From positions 1-59,384 of the forward strand of contig NZ_JAQUOY010000018.1 in NCBI RefSeq assembly GCF_028716865.1: a stretch of 59,384 nucleotides of DNA, given 5' to 3'. The notes below the pieces were generated by a model. The model was given only the letters and a program-made list of their open reading frames with translations. It had not been told where the DNA came from and ran no database searches. The stretch is from Candidatus Methylomirabilis sp. Lineage in GTDB: Bacteria; Methylomirabilota; Methylomirabilia; Methylomirabilales; Methylomirabilaceae. Both the position numbers and the translations under genes were made by a program. Shown one piece after another: positions 52,487 through 59,384 of this stretch (its first letter is position 1; each line of letters starts with the position of its first letter).

Positions 52487-53806
52487 ATGCCCCTTCCTGT
52501 TGTCACGATCGTTGGTCGGCCCAACGTAGGAAAATCGACCCTGTTCAACCGGCTGGTGGGTGGGCGAAGGGCGATTGTGCATGACGAACCCGGCGTGACC
52601 AGGGACCGACTCTACGCGACGGTCGAGTGGAAGGGCCGCGCGTTCATCCTGGGTGATACCGGGGGGTACGAGCCGGGTGTCAAAAGCGGTCTGGCAGCTC
52701 AGGTGCTCGCCCAGGTTCAGCAGGCGGTTCAGGAGACCGCCCTCGTCATCTTCGTCGTTGACGCTCGCGAAGGGCTGACCCCACTGGACGAGGAGATCGC
52801 CCGGATGCTTCGGCACGATGTGCGCGCCCGCATCGTCGTGGCGCCGAATAAGGTCGATCGACCGACCCACGAGACGCTAGCGGCTGAATTCTTTCGGATG
52901 GGATTCGACGAGATCTGCCCGATCTCCGCTGAGCATGGCCTGGGTATCGCAGAGCTCTGCGACCTGATCGTCGAGACGCTGCCCCCGGCAGAGACCGCAC
53001 CTGAGCAGAAGGCCATCCGTGTGGCGGTGGTCGGTCGCCCGAATGTAGGAAAATCATCGCTGGTCAACGGGCTACTGGGACAGGAGCGCGTCATCGTGAG
53101 CGACCAGCCCGGCACAACAAGGGACGCGATCGATACCCCGTTCACCCACAACGACACCCCGTACATCCTGATCGACACCGCGGGGCTCCGATCGCGCAGC
53201 AAGGTTCAAAAGCCATTGGAACGGTTCAGCGTGGCGAGGGCGCTCAGAGCCATTGAGCGGAGCGATGTCGTCGTGATCCTGCTGGACGCAACAGGGGAGA
53301 TCGCAGACCAGGATGCCAAGATCGCCGCCTTCGTTCAGGACACTGGGTGTGGCGCCATCGTTGTTGCGAATAAGTGGGACCTGATGCCCCCAGGTGCCGA
53401 TGCTCAGCAACAGTTCACGCTCAAGGTCCGCGAGCGCCTGCGGCACCTGGACTATGCGCCTATCGCGTTCGTCTCAGCCCTCACCGGTTATCACGTGCTC
53501 ACGTTGTTCCCGATGCTTCAGACCGTCGCGCAGTCGCGTGCTCACCGTGTACCGACTCACGAGATCAACGAACTTATCGGTGACGCGGTACAGAAGTACC
53601 CCCCGCCGGCCCACGGTAAGCGCCCCGTCCGGTTTCACTATGCCACCCAGGCTGCATCTCTTCCCCCAACCTTCCTACTCTTCGTGAGTGATCCGCGCGG
53701 TGTGCGAGTCGCCTACCGGCGCTATCTGGTCAACCAGATCAGGGCAGCGTACGGCTTTGTCGGCACCCCCATCCGCCTGGTTTTGAAAGGCAAGGACTCA
53801 AAATAG
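52487..53806 (+). CDS. der: Ribosome-assembly GTPase Der (EngA)
   Basis: Der has two tandem GTPase domains and a KH-like domain and is essential for 50S maturation. The 439-residue protein has GRPNVGKST (9-17), DTGGYEPG, NKVD; then GRPNVGKSS, DTAGLR, NKWD; and the KH domain ending IRLVLKGKDSK. The ATG at 52487 follows GGAGAG; an in-frame TTG at 52472 is less likely. Its last ~200 bases reappear, degraded, at 54380-54580. Confidence 0.95.
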   Translation: MPLPVVTIVGRPNVGKSTLFNRLVGGRRAIVHDEPGVTRDRLYATVEWKGRAFILGDTGGYEPGVKSGLAAQVLAQVQQAVQETALVIFVVDAREGLTPLDEEIARMLRHDVRARIVVAPNKVDRPTHETLAAEFFRMGFDEICPISAEHGLGIAELCDLIVETLPPAETAPEQKAIRVAVVGRPNVGKSSLVNGLLGQERVIVSDQPGTTRDAIDTPFTHNDTPYILIDTAGLRSRSKVQKPLERFSVARALRAIERSDVVVILLDATGEIADQDAKIAAFVQDTGCGAIVVANKWDLMPPGADAQQQFTLKVRERLRHLDYAPIAFVSALTGYHVLTLFPMLQTVAQSRAHRVPTHEINELIGDAVQKYPPPAHGKRPVRFHYATQAASLPPTFLLFVSDPRGVRVAYRRYLVNQIRAAYGFVGTPIRLVLKGKDSK

Positions 53807-53867
53807 ATGTGGGAGTACCTGTTAGCCATACCATGGATACTGCATCTACCGCCTTTCAGATTTTGAA

Positions 53868-53876
53868 TGGTATACT
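53868..53876 (+). promoter_or_regulatory. Extended -10 promoter upstream of hicA2
   Basis: TGGTATACT has the TG extension and a near-consensus -10 (TATACT at 53871-53876), 70 bases before the hicA start. A similar ATGGATACTGC sequence 35 bases upstream may be a second recognition half. Confidence 0.4.
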
Positions 53877-53945
53877 GCGGGAGTGCGGGGCAAAACACTC
53901 AGCAGTTAGGCAGCATTCAATTGATCACCCTGGAAAATTCAAAAC

Positions 53946-54143
53946 ATGCCTCGGAAAATTCGCGAGCTTATCAGAGACCTCGAAGGAGCTGGGTTTGTGA
54001 ATCGTGGAGGCAAGGGAGATCACAGGAATTTTGTACATCCCAACGTCGCAAAACCGGTGACTATCTCCGGCAAAGCCAGCGGTGATGCAAAGCACTACCA
54101 GGAAAGGGCTGTGAGGGCTGCAATAGAGGAGTCGAAACGATGA
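53946..54143 (+). CDS. hicA: HicA mRNA interferase toxin
   Basis: A 65-residue minimal HicA: MPRKIRELIRDLEGAGFVNR, then the catalytic GGKGDHRNFVHPN with His26 and the strand KPVTISGKASGDAKHYQERAV. HicA cleaves mRNA without ribosomes. It sits 139 bases after der and overlaps hicB by four bases (ATGA), a toxin-first module. Confidence 0.92.
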   Translation: MPRKIRELIRDLEGAGFVNRGGKGDHRNFVHPNVAKPVTISGKASGDAKHYQERAVRAAIEESKR

Positions 54144-54379
54144 CAGAGAGCGCGCGGTATGTCAAGATTGTTGAATGGTCTGAGGAGGACCAGTGCTTCG
54201 TGGGGAGCTGTCCAGGATTGTTCTATGGCGGCTGCCACGGGGACGATGAAAGAGCCGTATTCGCAGAACTGTGCGAGATTGTAAGAGAAACGATTGAACT
54301 TTATAAAAAATCTGGAAAGCCCTTACCCCCGCCAACGGCCGGCAAGGACTATGCGAACAGGATGCTGAACGTTGCCTAA
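54140..54379 (+). CDS. hicB: HicB antitoxin
   Basis: This 79-residue HicB-like antitoxin has YVKIVEWSEEDQCFVGSCPGLFYGGCHGDDERAVFAELCEIVRETIELYKKSGKPLPPP, the partial RNase H fold with its usual Pro-rich end. It lacks an added DNA-binding domain. It ends directly where the degraded der copy begins. Confidence 0.92.
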   Translation: MTESARYVKIVEWSEEDQCFVGSCPGLFYGGCHGDDERAVFAELCEIVRETIELYKKSGKPLPPPTAGKDYANRMLNVA

Positions 54380-54580
54380 TCGAGGCGGTCCGTAAGTACC
54401 CTCCTCCCAGCAAAGCGAACCGTCCAGTCTCGTTTCACTGCGCCACCCAGGCCGCTTCCCTTCCCCCCACCTTCCTGCTCTTCGTGAGCAATCCGCGCGG
54501 TGTGCCCAGGCGCTATCTGGTCAACTAGGTCAGGGTAGCATACGGCGCTTGGTCTTAAAAGGCAAGAGCACCTCATAAAT
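54380..54580 (+). pseudogene. Degraded duplicate of the der 3' end
   Basis: Starting right after the hicB stop, the DNA follows the last ~230 bases of der: AAGTACC...CCGCC-type start, CGTTTCACTGCGCCACCCAG, then CCCACCTTCCTGCTCTTCGT and GCGCTATCTGGTCAAC, and ends with AAAAGGCAAGAGCACCTC. Compared with der it has many substitutions, a 6-base and a ~15-base deletion and an in-frame TAG in place of the Gln codon after LVN. It encodes no usable protein. It shows that the hicAB module lies between two copies of the same sequence. Confidence 0.88.
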
Positions 54581-54595
54581 GGCTCGGCTTTCTGC

Positions 54596-54627
54596 TTGAC
54601 ATGAATACAAAGGGAAGACTACCTTTG
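54596..54627 (+). promoter_or_regulatory. Promoter/operator of the brnT-like pair
   Basis: TTGACA (54596-54601) is followed after 18 bases by TACCTT (54620-54625). The inverted repeat CAAAGG (54608-54613) / CCTTTG (54622-54627) overlaps the -10, suggesting autoregulation by the antitoxin as in BrnTA systems. Confidence 0.45.
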
Positions 54628-54674
54628 GTTAACTTTACCACGCATTTCAGTTGCAACTACCAGGAGCACTTTAA

Positions 54675-55179
<505 letters not shown>

Positions 55180-55213
55180 ATTTGACGTTATGCGTACTCG
55201 ACTTGAGTCGAGT

Positions 55214-55296
55214 AGGTCGGGTTAGCGCAGCGTAACCCGACGAAGCACATGTGATACCGACGCACATTCATTCTAACCCGGTCAAACACGGGCTTG
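55214..55296. repeat. About 80-bp direct repeat, copy 1 (GGTCGGGTTAGCGCAGCGTA type)
   Basis: The repeat begins with a 26-base near-palindrome (55216-55241, GTCGGGTTA...TAACCCGAC) and continues to TAACCCGGTCAAACACGGGC. A second copy, roughly four fifths identical by eye, lies at 59179-59258 in the same orientation. The palindrome also occurs inverted at 55421-55455. Confidence 0.8.
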
Positions 55297-55481
55297 TGCC
55301 ATCCGCGATGGAGTGGCCGTATTCCAGCTTTCGCCGGTATTGAGGCGGTGGTGCATCCAGCGGATTGGGGACAGGGTGCGATGGATTTCGAGAGGGTGAG
55401 GCATGAGTGATGGAATCGGATCGTCGGGTTACGCTGCGCTAACCCGACCTACGATGCTACGATGCTGATGGAGGGCTGAGT
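55297..55481. other. Gap before the 58-residue gene
   Basis: No gene is seen. It contains a fragment like the GTATTCCAGCTTTCGCCGGT half of the repeat at 40281-40308 and, at 55421-55455, an inverted copy of the GTCGGGTTA palindrome. Confidence 0.4.
55421..55455. repeat. Inverted copy of the GTCGGGTTA palindrome
   Basis: TCGTCGGGTTACGCTGCGC followed by TAACCCGACCTACGAT is the reverse complement of the head of the 55214 repeat. It can fold into a 9-bp stem with an 8-base loop. Confidence 0.75.
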
Positions 55482-55658
55482 ATGTGGCGAGATCCCATCG
55501 TGGAAGAGACGCGGAAATGTCGCGACGAATACGCGGCGAAATTCAATCACGATCCGGATGCAATCTTTGAAGACATTCGCAAGCGCCAGAGTCAGATCGG
55601 GAAGAAACTCGTATCCTTTCGCGCCCGGAAGCCAAGACCCAAACCAACTGTCGCATGA
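55482..55658 (+). CDS. Small hypothetical protein, 58 residues
   Basis: An ATG at 55482, preceded by GGAGGG, opens MWRDPIVEETRKCRDEYAAK and continues FNHDPDAIFEDIRKRQSQ, ending with a basic Pro-rich tail (RARKPRPKPTVA). The pattern (W-D-P-I-V-E-E-x-R-x-x-R-D-E-Y-A-x-x-F) is a recurring family of short proteins I have seen in cyanobacteria and environmental genomes, often beside toxin genes such as RelE or VapC; here it stands alone. Function unknown. Confidence 0.75.
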   Translation: MWRDPIVEETRKCRDEYAAKFNHDPDAIFEDIRKRQSQIGKKLVSFRARKPRPKPTVA

Positions 55659-55884
55659 CCATAATTATGCCGCTGGCCGGACGCCGGGAAAAATGTGCGC
55701 GTGCGCTTTGTAGCAGACTTAGCGACCAGCACGCGTTACCGCCAAGACCCCCGCAGCCACGCGGCGATGGGCCCCCAGGGGAGATGGGACCCTTGCCAGA
55801 CTAGGCAACGAGCCCATCGGTCCTAAACAGATTAGGTCGGTCTGTCTAATTTGAGTTAGGCATCGGAACGTAACGTCCAGTCAA
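55659..55884. other. Intergenic spacer ending in a GTTAGGC box
   Basis: No gene is seen. Near its right end (55855-55861) it has GTTAGGC, a match to the integron core-site consensus GTTRRRY, 24 bases before the HNH gene. A matching left arm could not be found by eye, so I do not call a full attC here. Confidence 0.4.
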
Positions 55885-56742
55885 ATGCCGCGGCAATGCT
55901 ACAACTGCGGGAAGAACATCCCGGACGAACCCGCGTTGGAGGGTTTCAAGGGGCTGCTGTGCTTTCCGTGCCGATACAGGTTCGACGAAAGAGGCGGCGA
56001 GCAGTTCGTCATTGATTCGCAGAGGCATCAAACAGAATTGATTGCATGGGAGGCGCGGTACGGTCAGCGCTGGAAGACCTATCAGAAGCTACGCCGATGG
56101 TCTGACGCGGTTCTCACTTTGCCTGGTCTCAGCGTCCTCTTGCTCATAGTTTGTTTCGGAGTCAAGAACGACAAGCTAGTTCAGATATTCGGGCCGGTCG
56201 TTCTCGTCATCTGCGCAGTTGGTATCGTCGCCAAGGTGGCACTCTCAGCAGTTGTCAGCCGATATTCTTGTCCGCCGCCACCATTTGCGCCATCCAAACC
56301 CTCAGATACGCTGGACTCCAAGCCCCGAGTGATTTTAGGTTCTACCTACGGATGGGACGGGGAGCCAGAGTGTGTGCATTTTCAAAACGGTTATCCCCCT
56401 GATTGGAGCGAGCGCCAGGCACGGTGTTTGGAGCGGGACGGCCATCAGTGTCGTCTTTGTGGCTCTCGAGAGAGATTGCATGTTCACCATGTAAAACCGA
56501 TTTCGTTTGGCGGCACGCACACCCTCCAGAATTTGATTACACTATGCAGACGGTGTCACATGCGCCAGCGGTATTACGAGCACAAGAACTTGGTCGAGCA
56601 TAATATTCGAGCCAAACGGCGATATTGGGTCGAGGGATTCACCAGGTCTGACGGAGTTGCAGTCAGTGGACATTCACGGCGAGTTGGTCGACGTGGGAAG
56701 TTTTGGAGAAGAGTTCGACGGTCCCGTGAGAAACCGTTGTAG
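55885..56742 (+). CDS. Zinc-ribbon, two-helix membrane protein with C-terminal HNH nuclease domain
   Basis: This 285-residue protein has an unusual order: an N-terminal Cys4 zinc ribbon (C5-x2-C8, C26-x2-C29), two membrane helices (about 75-92 and 98-123), a Pro-rich linker, and an HNH endonuclease domain at 175-232 with HQCRLCGSRERLHVHHVKPISFGGTHTLQNLITLCRRCH: Cys189/192, His201/202, Asn216 and Cys221/224, His225. A basic tail (RRVGRRGKFWRRVRRSRE) could bind DNA. The nuclease would face the cytoplasm at the membrane, which fits attack on incoming DNA. It is followed by a strong inverted repeat that I read as an integron recombination site. Confidence 0.8.
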   Translation: MPRQCYNCGKNIPDEPALEGFKGLLCFPCRYRFDERGGEQFVIDSQRHQTELIAWEARYGQRWKTYQKLRRWSDAVLTLPGLSVLLLIVCFGVKNDKLVQIFGPVVLVICAVGIVAKVALSAVVSRYSCPPPPFAPSKPSDTLDSKPRVILGSTYGWDGEPECVHFQNGYPPDWSERQARCLERDGHQCRLCGSRERLHVHHVKPISFGGTHTLQNLITLCRRCHMRQRYYEHKNLVEHNIRAKRRYWVEGFTRSDGVAVSGHSRRVGRRGKFWRRVRRSREKPL

Positions 56743-56754
56743 CATCCACCGAAT

Positions 56755-56880
56755 GCCTAAAACGCTCCACACGAACCGCCGCCCCGCTCTCGGCGTCGGC
56801 TTGAGTCTCGGGACATTCGACACTGATCGGTGTCATCACGTCAGCGTCAGGGCGGCGGTCGGTGAGCTTGGTCGTTAGGC
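56755..56880 (+). other. Candidate integron attC recombination site (126 bases)
   Basis: The left end starts GCCTAA (56755) and the right end is GTTAGGC (56874-56880), the R''/R' pair of an attC. The 30-base left arm ending ACCGCCGCCC and the 31-base right arm starting GGGCGGCGGT pair imperfectly, with an unpaired A in the inner stem and an unpaired middle. Length, boxes and asymmetry fit attC sites. No integrase is in the window. Confidence 0.55.
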
Positions 56881-56925
56881 GAACCCAATGTGGGTTGGGC
56901 GGCGGAACGTGCCCGGGGAGTGGTA

Positions 56926-57492
56926 ATGGCCGATGTGTTTATTAGCTTCATCCATGAGGAACAGCGCATTGCCGAGGCGGTGCAAGCCTACTTGAAGGGG
57001 CACCTCAAACGCCTCGTGCCCAACGGTGTCTTCTTGTCTGCAGACGACTGGACAGTCTTCGCCGGCGAGGTCTGGTTGGAGCGAATCAGGCAAGAGCTAC
57101 AGGAGGCGTCGGTAGTTGTCCTTATGCTAAGCCAGCAGTCCGTCCAACGTCCATGGATCAACTTCGAAGCTGGAGCGGCCTGGTTGGCCAACAAGGCCCT
57201 GATCCCTGTTTGCTTTGGAGGTCTAACGAAGGGCGATATGCCGAAACCATATTCTGGCATCCAGGGCCTCGATCTCCCAGACGACGCGTTTTATCTCCTC
57301 CGCTCCGTGCAACATCATCTCGATCCCAAGGGGGTGCTGCCGCCTCCGCCGCCCGAGGACCGTTATCTTGCTGAGATCAGAGCAGCGTTGAAAGGGGAGC
57401 ATCGAGTTGTCTCGCCGCCCCCTCCACCATTGCCTCATCAGAAGACCGCCCCGGAACCACGCTCGATGCCGGAGGAAAAAGAGACCCAATGA
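56926..57492 (+). CDS. TIR-domain protein
   Basis: A 188-residue protein with one TIR domain (residues 1-125): ADVFISFIHEEQRIAEAVQAYL (strand A), VFLSADDW (BB loop region), ASVVVLMLSQQSV and PWINFEAGAAWLANKALIPVCF, where Glu81 matches the catalytic Glu of NAD-cleaving TIR enzymes. The C-terminal tail is Pro-rich (GVLPPPPPEDRYLAEIRAAL; VVSPPPPPLPHQ) and may link to a partner. The ATG at 56926 follows GGGGAG. Bacterial TIR proteins often deplete NAD or make signalling nucleotides during phage infection. No adaptor (for example ThsA or Sir2) is adjacent. Confidence 0.88.
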   Translation: MADVFISFIHEEQRIAEAVQAYLKGHLKRLVPNGVFLSADDWTVFAGEVWLERIRQELQEASVVVLMLSQQSVQRPWINFEAGAAWLANKALIPVCFGGLTKGDMPKPYSGIQGLDLPDDAFYLLRSVQHHLDPKGVLPPPPPEDRYLAEIRAALKGEHRVVSPPPPPLPHQKTAPEPRSMPEEKETQ

Positions 57493-57509
57493 GATTCGCG
57501 GGTACCGCC

Positions 57510-57648
57510 GGAACACTACGCTGAAGTTGACGAGGCCGCAGGTCAGTCTAGGTCTCACTCTAGTATCAATCTGCGCATGTCTCGATCCCGTTGTGCCGTG
57601 AGGCCGAGTGGGCGCGGCCTCGCAACTTATCGCCAGTGTCCGTTATAC
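57510..57648 (+). other. Second candidate attC-like inverted repeat
   Basis: The left arm GGAACACTACGCTGAAGTTG continuing ACGAGGCCGC (57510-57539) pairs with the right arm GCGGCCTCGCAACTTATCGC continuing CAGTGTCC (57614-57641), with one extra A in the left arm. The right end is GTTATAC (57642-57648), a looser GTTRRRY. It lies between the TIR and HEPN genes. The left R box is not clear. Confidence 0.4.
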
Positions 57649-57673
57649 GCTCTAGCCGGAGAGGTCGAGGCTG

Positions 57674-58435
57674 ATGGACGACATTGCAGGCTTGGTCAGA
57701 AGACTCCTTCGAGGTCCGGAGCTCGTCATCGCAAGCCAAGAAACAATTGAAGAGTTAAGGCACAAGGGTGAGCAAATCGAGGAGATCCCGTCCATTCCGC
57801 TCAATGAGGCCCTTGATAAGCTCTTCACTCTCAGACGGCAGAATGCATCGGATATCGTATTCAAACTCCCCGCTTGTCCGTCCACAGAAGCACCTGTGCT
57901 GTATCTCTATGACGAAATTAGGCAGTGCATTCTCTTCGGCTTAAACGGCACCGCGATTACCCTCTCTGGTATTCTCGTGGAGTTCATGCTGAAGTACGCC
58001 ACATTCAGGAACGAGCAGGGTGGAAAGGTAGAGTTCGACTCGGAAGTGTGGAAGAGGTTCGAGGACAAGCTGACCATGCGTCCTGCAATCGATAGAGCAA
58101 AGCGGAATGGATTGATATCTGACCCTCAAGCAGTAGACCTTCACCGGTTCGCAGACTCAATTCGCAACACTTATGCTCACTTCAATATTCAGAGGTTGAC
58201 GTCAGGGGCTGTATTCCGGAAGGTACGTGTCCGCAGCATCCGAACTGGGGAAGAGGAGCTGAAAGACATCCCCGCCACACAGAGCCCAGCGTTTCAGATT
58301 CTTGCTAAGGCACGGATCGATTCGGAGAACGTGCTCAAGATCTTCGAGTTCGCGGATAGTGTCGTTCGGCACTTGACTGCGGTGGCTTCGGGAGAAGCGA
58401 ACGCAGGATTGAAGAGTGACCGGCCGGGGAGATAG
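57674..58435 (+). CDS. HEPN-like protein with Rx4H motif
   Basis: A 253-residue, mostly helical protein without a named family that I can recognise. Residues 85-185 have the pattern of a HEPN domain, with a hydrophobic helix pair (IRQCILFGLNGTAITLSGILVEFMLKYA) and the motif RNTYAHF (164-170), in which Arg164 and His169 fit Rx4H of HEPN RNases. The N-terminal 70 residues form a charged helix region. It starts with ATG at 57674, 26 bases after an attC-like box. An RNase toxin or effector role is plausible but inferred. Confidence 0.6.
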   Translation: MDDIAGLVRRLLRGPELVIASQETIEELRHKGEQIEEIPSIPLNEALDKLFTLRRQNASDIVFKLPACPSTEAPVLYLYDEIRQCILFGLNGTAITLSGILVEFMLKYATFRNEQGGKVEFDSEVWKRFEDKLTMRPAIDRAKRNGLISDPQAVDLHRFADSIRNTYAHFNIQRLTSGAVFRKVRVRSIRTGEEELKDIPATQSPAFQILAKARIDSENVLKIFEFADSVVRHLTAVASGEANAGLKSDRPGR

Positions 58436-58671
58436 GTAACAAAATAGTCCGGGGACATGGGTGACACCTTCAGACGTGTTAATCTACCATCATATTCATC
58501 CTCGATGCGCATGTGCCGGCCACGTGAGCACGCTCGCGCATCGGCCTGTCGTTGACCCGCAGCCGCGTTACGCATACTTTGCCAGAGGAAAGACGCAGCT
58601 TGAGAGGGATCACTTCTTCGATATTACGTGCAACCGATCGCGTCTCAGGTAGCGATCAAACATTGAAGCGA
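58436..58671. other. Spacer before the macro-domain gene
   Basis: No gene is seen. It starts with TAGTCCGGGGACATGGGTGA, a sequence found widely as a dispersed or IS-end remnant, and contains GCGTTACGC near 58564, a poor core-site match. An in-frame extension of the macro gene back to 58552 has no conserved residues. Confidence 0.35.
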
Positions 58672-59190
58672 ATGGCGATTCTCAGAGCAATACAAACCGA
58701 CATTACAGCATTGGCTGTCGATGTGATTGTGAACGCTGCCAATTCGTCGTTGCTGGGCGGAGGTGGGGTGGATGGTGCGATTCACCGAGCGGCCGGGCCT
58801 GGACTGCTGAACGAGTGCCGTTTGCTGGGTGGATGTCATCCCGGCGATGCCAAGATGACGAAGGGCTATCGGCTGCCTGCGAAGCATGTTATCCATACCG
58901 TCGGCCCGATATGGCAAGGCGGCACTCACGGTGAGCAAGAGGTCCTTGCCTCCTGCTATACCAGATCGTTACGGCTGGCCGTCGCCGCTGGGCTGTCCAG
59001 TGTAGCCTTTCCGTGTATCAGTACCGGTGTCTATGGATATCCGAAGGAATTGGCCGCACAGGTCGCTGTAGACACGGTTCGCGATGTTGTTGGGAAAGAA
59101 CAGACAGTGAAGGAGGTGATCTTTGTCTGCTTCTCTGCCGCTGACCTTGGAACGTACACCGCGTTGCTTGCTGATAATAGGTCGGGTTAG
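58672..59190 (+). CDS. Macro-domain protein (ADP-ribose / O-acetyl-ADP-ribose hydrolase)
   Basis: This 172-residue stand-alone macro domain is of the YmdB/MacroD type. It has [26 protein letters not shown] (residues 17-42), with the ADP-ribose binding Asn and the Gly-rich loop, VIHTVGPIW, and [15 protein letters not shown]. Such enzymes remove ADP-ribose from proteins or nucleic acids or deacetylate O-acetyl-ADP-ribose. The final residues NRSG and stop lie inside the 80-bp repeat, so the C-terminus was changed or created by it. The start at 58672 matches the family N-terminus. Confidence 0.92.
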   Translation: MAILRAIQTDITALAVDVIVNAANSSLLGGGGVDGAIHRAAGPGLLNECRLLGGCHPGDAKMTKGYRLPAKHVIHTVGPIWQGGTHGEQEVLASCYTRSLRLAVAAGLSSVAFPCISTGVYGYPKELAAQVAVDTVRDVVGKEQTVKEVIFVCFSAADLGTYTALLADNRSG

Positions 59191-59258
59191 CGCAGCGTAA
59201 CCCGACGGGTCAGAGATACCGGCGTGCGTTCATACTAACCCGGTCAAACACGGGCTTG
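59179..59258. repeat. About 80-bp direct repeat, copy 2
   Basis: This is the same repeat as 55214-55296, with the GTCGGGTTA palindrome at 59181-59206 and the TAACCCGGTCAAACACGGGC end. It supplies the stop codon of the macro gene and is followed at once by the end of an insertion sequence. Confidence 0.8.
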
Positions 59259-59384
59259 AGTACCTCCCCCAATAAAGTGGACACCCACACCTAACAATGG
59301 AGGGGGGTCCAATGCGAGGCGTCAAGCGCTGTCAGGTGTCCACAGGACGGATGAAGAAGCATCGCTACAGCAATGAGTTCAAGG
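59259..59384 (+). mobile_element. Left end of an IS3-family insertion sequence (cut by window edge)
   Basis: The sequence GTACCTCCCCCAATAAAGTG followed by GACACC resembles the terminal inverted repeat of IS3-family elements. The element continues past the window. Repeated GTGGACACC / GGTGTCCAC boxes lie within the first 75 bases. Confidence 0.65.
59351..59384 (+). CDS. IS3-family transposase OrfA (first 11 codons)
   Basis: An ATG at 59351 starts MKKHRYSNEFK, the usual N-terminus of IS3-family OrfA (M-K-x-x-R-Y-S-x-E-F-K), the helix-turn-helix half of the transposase. The rest is beyond the window. A possible start upstream was not seen. Confidence 0.75.
   Translation, partial: MKKHRYSNEFK

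Noticed and set aside
53806-53911. GTTAGGC before hicA2 as an attC end
   Set aside because: The core box is present at 53905-53911, but no complementary left arm was found between der and the box.

Overview
The window looks like chromosomal DNA of a Gram-negative, G+C-rich, free-living bacterium. It carries an LPS-transport operon (lptC-lptA-lptB), rpoN, a caa3/aa3-type cytochrome oxidase, a B12-dependent ribonucleotide reductase, lysine/alanine-rich mini-genes and a cellulose-synthase-type cluster. Gene order and protein style suggest NC10/Methylomirabilota or a neighbouring phylum. That placement is an inference from memory of related genomes, not a search result.

Layout. 1-5.9 kb: housekeeping genes, + strand (end of nnrD, tsaE, an MFS permease, tsaB, rimI, a Trm112-like zinc protein, gltX, greA). 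6.0-6.1 kb: tRNA-Gln(CTG), followed by the 3' half of a tyrosine integrase. 6.9-12.7 kb: five overlapping - strand genes for a BcsA-type polysaccharide synthase with PilZ domain, two small TPR proteins, a TPR/beta-barrel exporter and a GH8 glycanase; no BcsB is visible. 12.7-14.4 kb: gene wreckage (family B polymerase tail, headless DUF2784) and a secreted DUF1330 protein. 14.7-19.2 kb: coxB-coxA-coxC-coxD-thiO, - strand. 19.5-21.4 kb: a membrane-tethered Mrr-like protein, a 55-residue membrane peptide and a TPR protein. 21.7-26.2 kb: nrdJ, dcd, a wHTH/HEPN pair and two Lys/Ala-rich mini-genes. 26.8-32.7 kb: lptC-lptA-lptB-rpoN-hpf-rapZ-lipM. 33.0-40.2 kb: pgsA-plsY-lysC-comEA-scpA-scpB-rluB-pheA-hisC. 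40.4-48.6 kb: a type I restriction-modification island with a YgjP-like peptidase, hicAB and a higA-like gene. 48.7-53.8 kb: aroF-tyrA-hflX-pgsA2-der. 53.9-59.4 kb: accessory genes (hicAB, a decayed second copy of the der 3' end, a brnTA-like pair, then HNH, TIR, HEPN and macro-domain genes) and the start of an IS3-family element.

How the genes work together. pheA-hisC and aroF-tyrA are steps of aromatic amino acid synthesis and appear to have been one operon that the restriction island split. The island is bracketed by two copies of a dispersed palindromic repeat. The region 55.2-59.2 kb is the most unusual part: short, same-strand, unrelated genes are separated by long imperfect inverted repeats ending in GTTAGGC-like boxes, which is how integron gene cassettes look. 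Its contents (membrane HNH nuclease, TIR, HEPN with an Rx4H motif, ADP-ribose macro domain) are typical of anti-phage functions, but no known system is matched exactly. No integron integrase is visible in the window.
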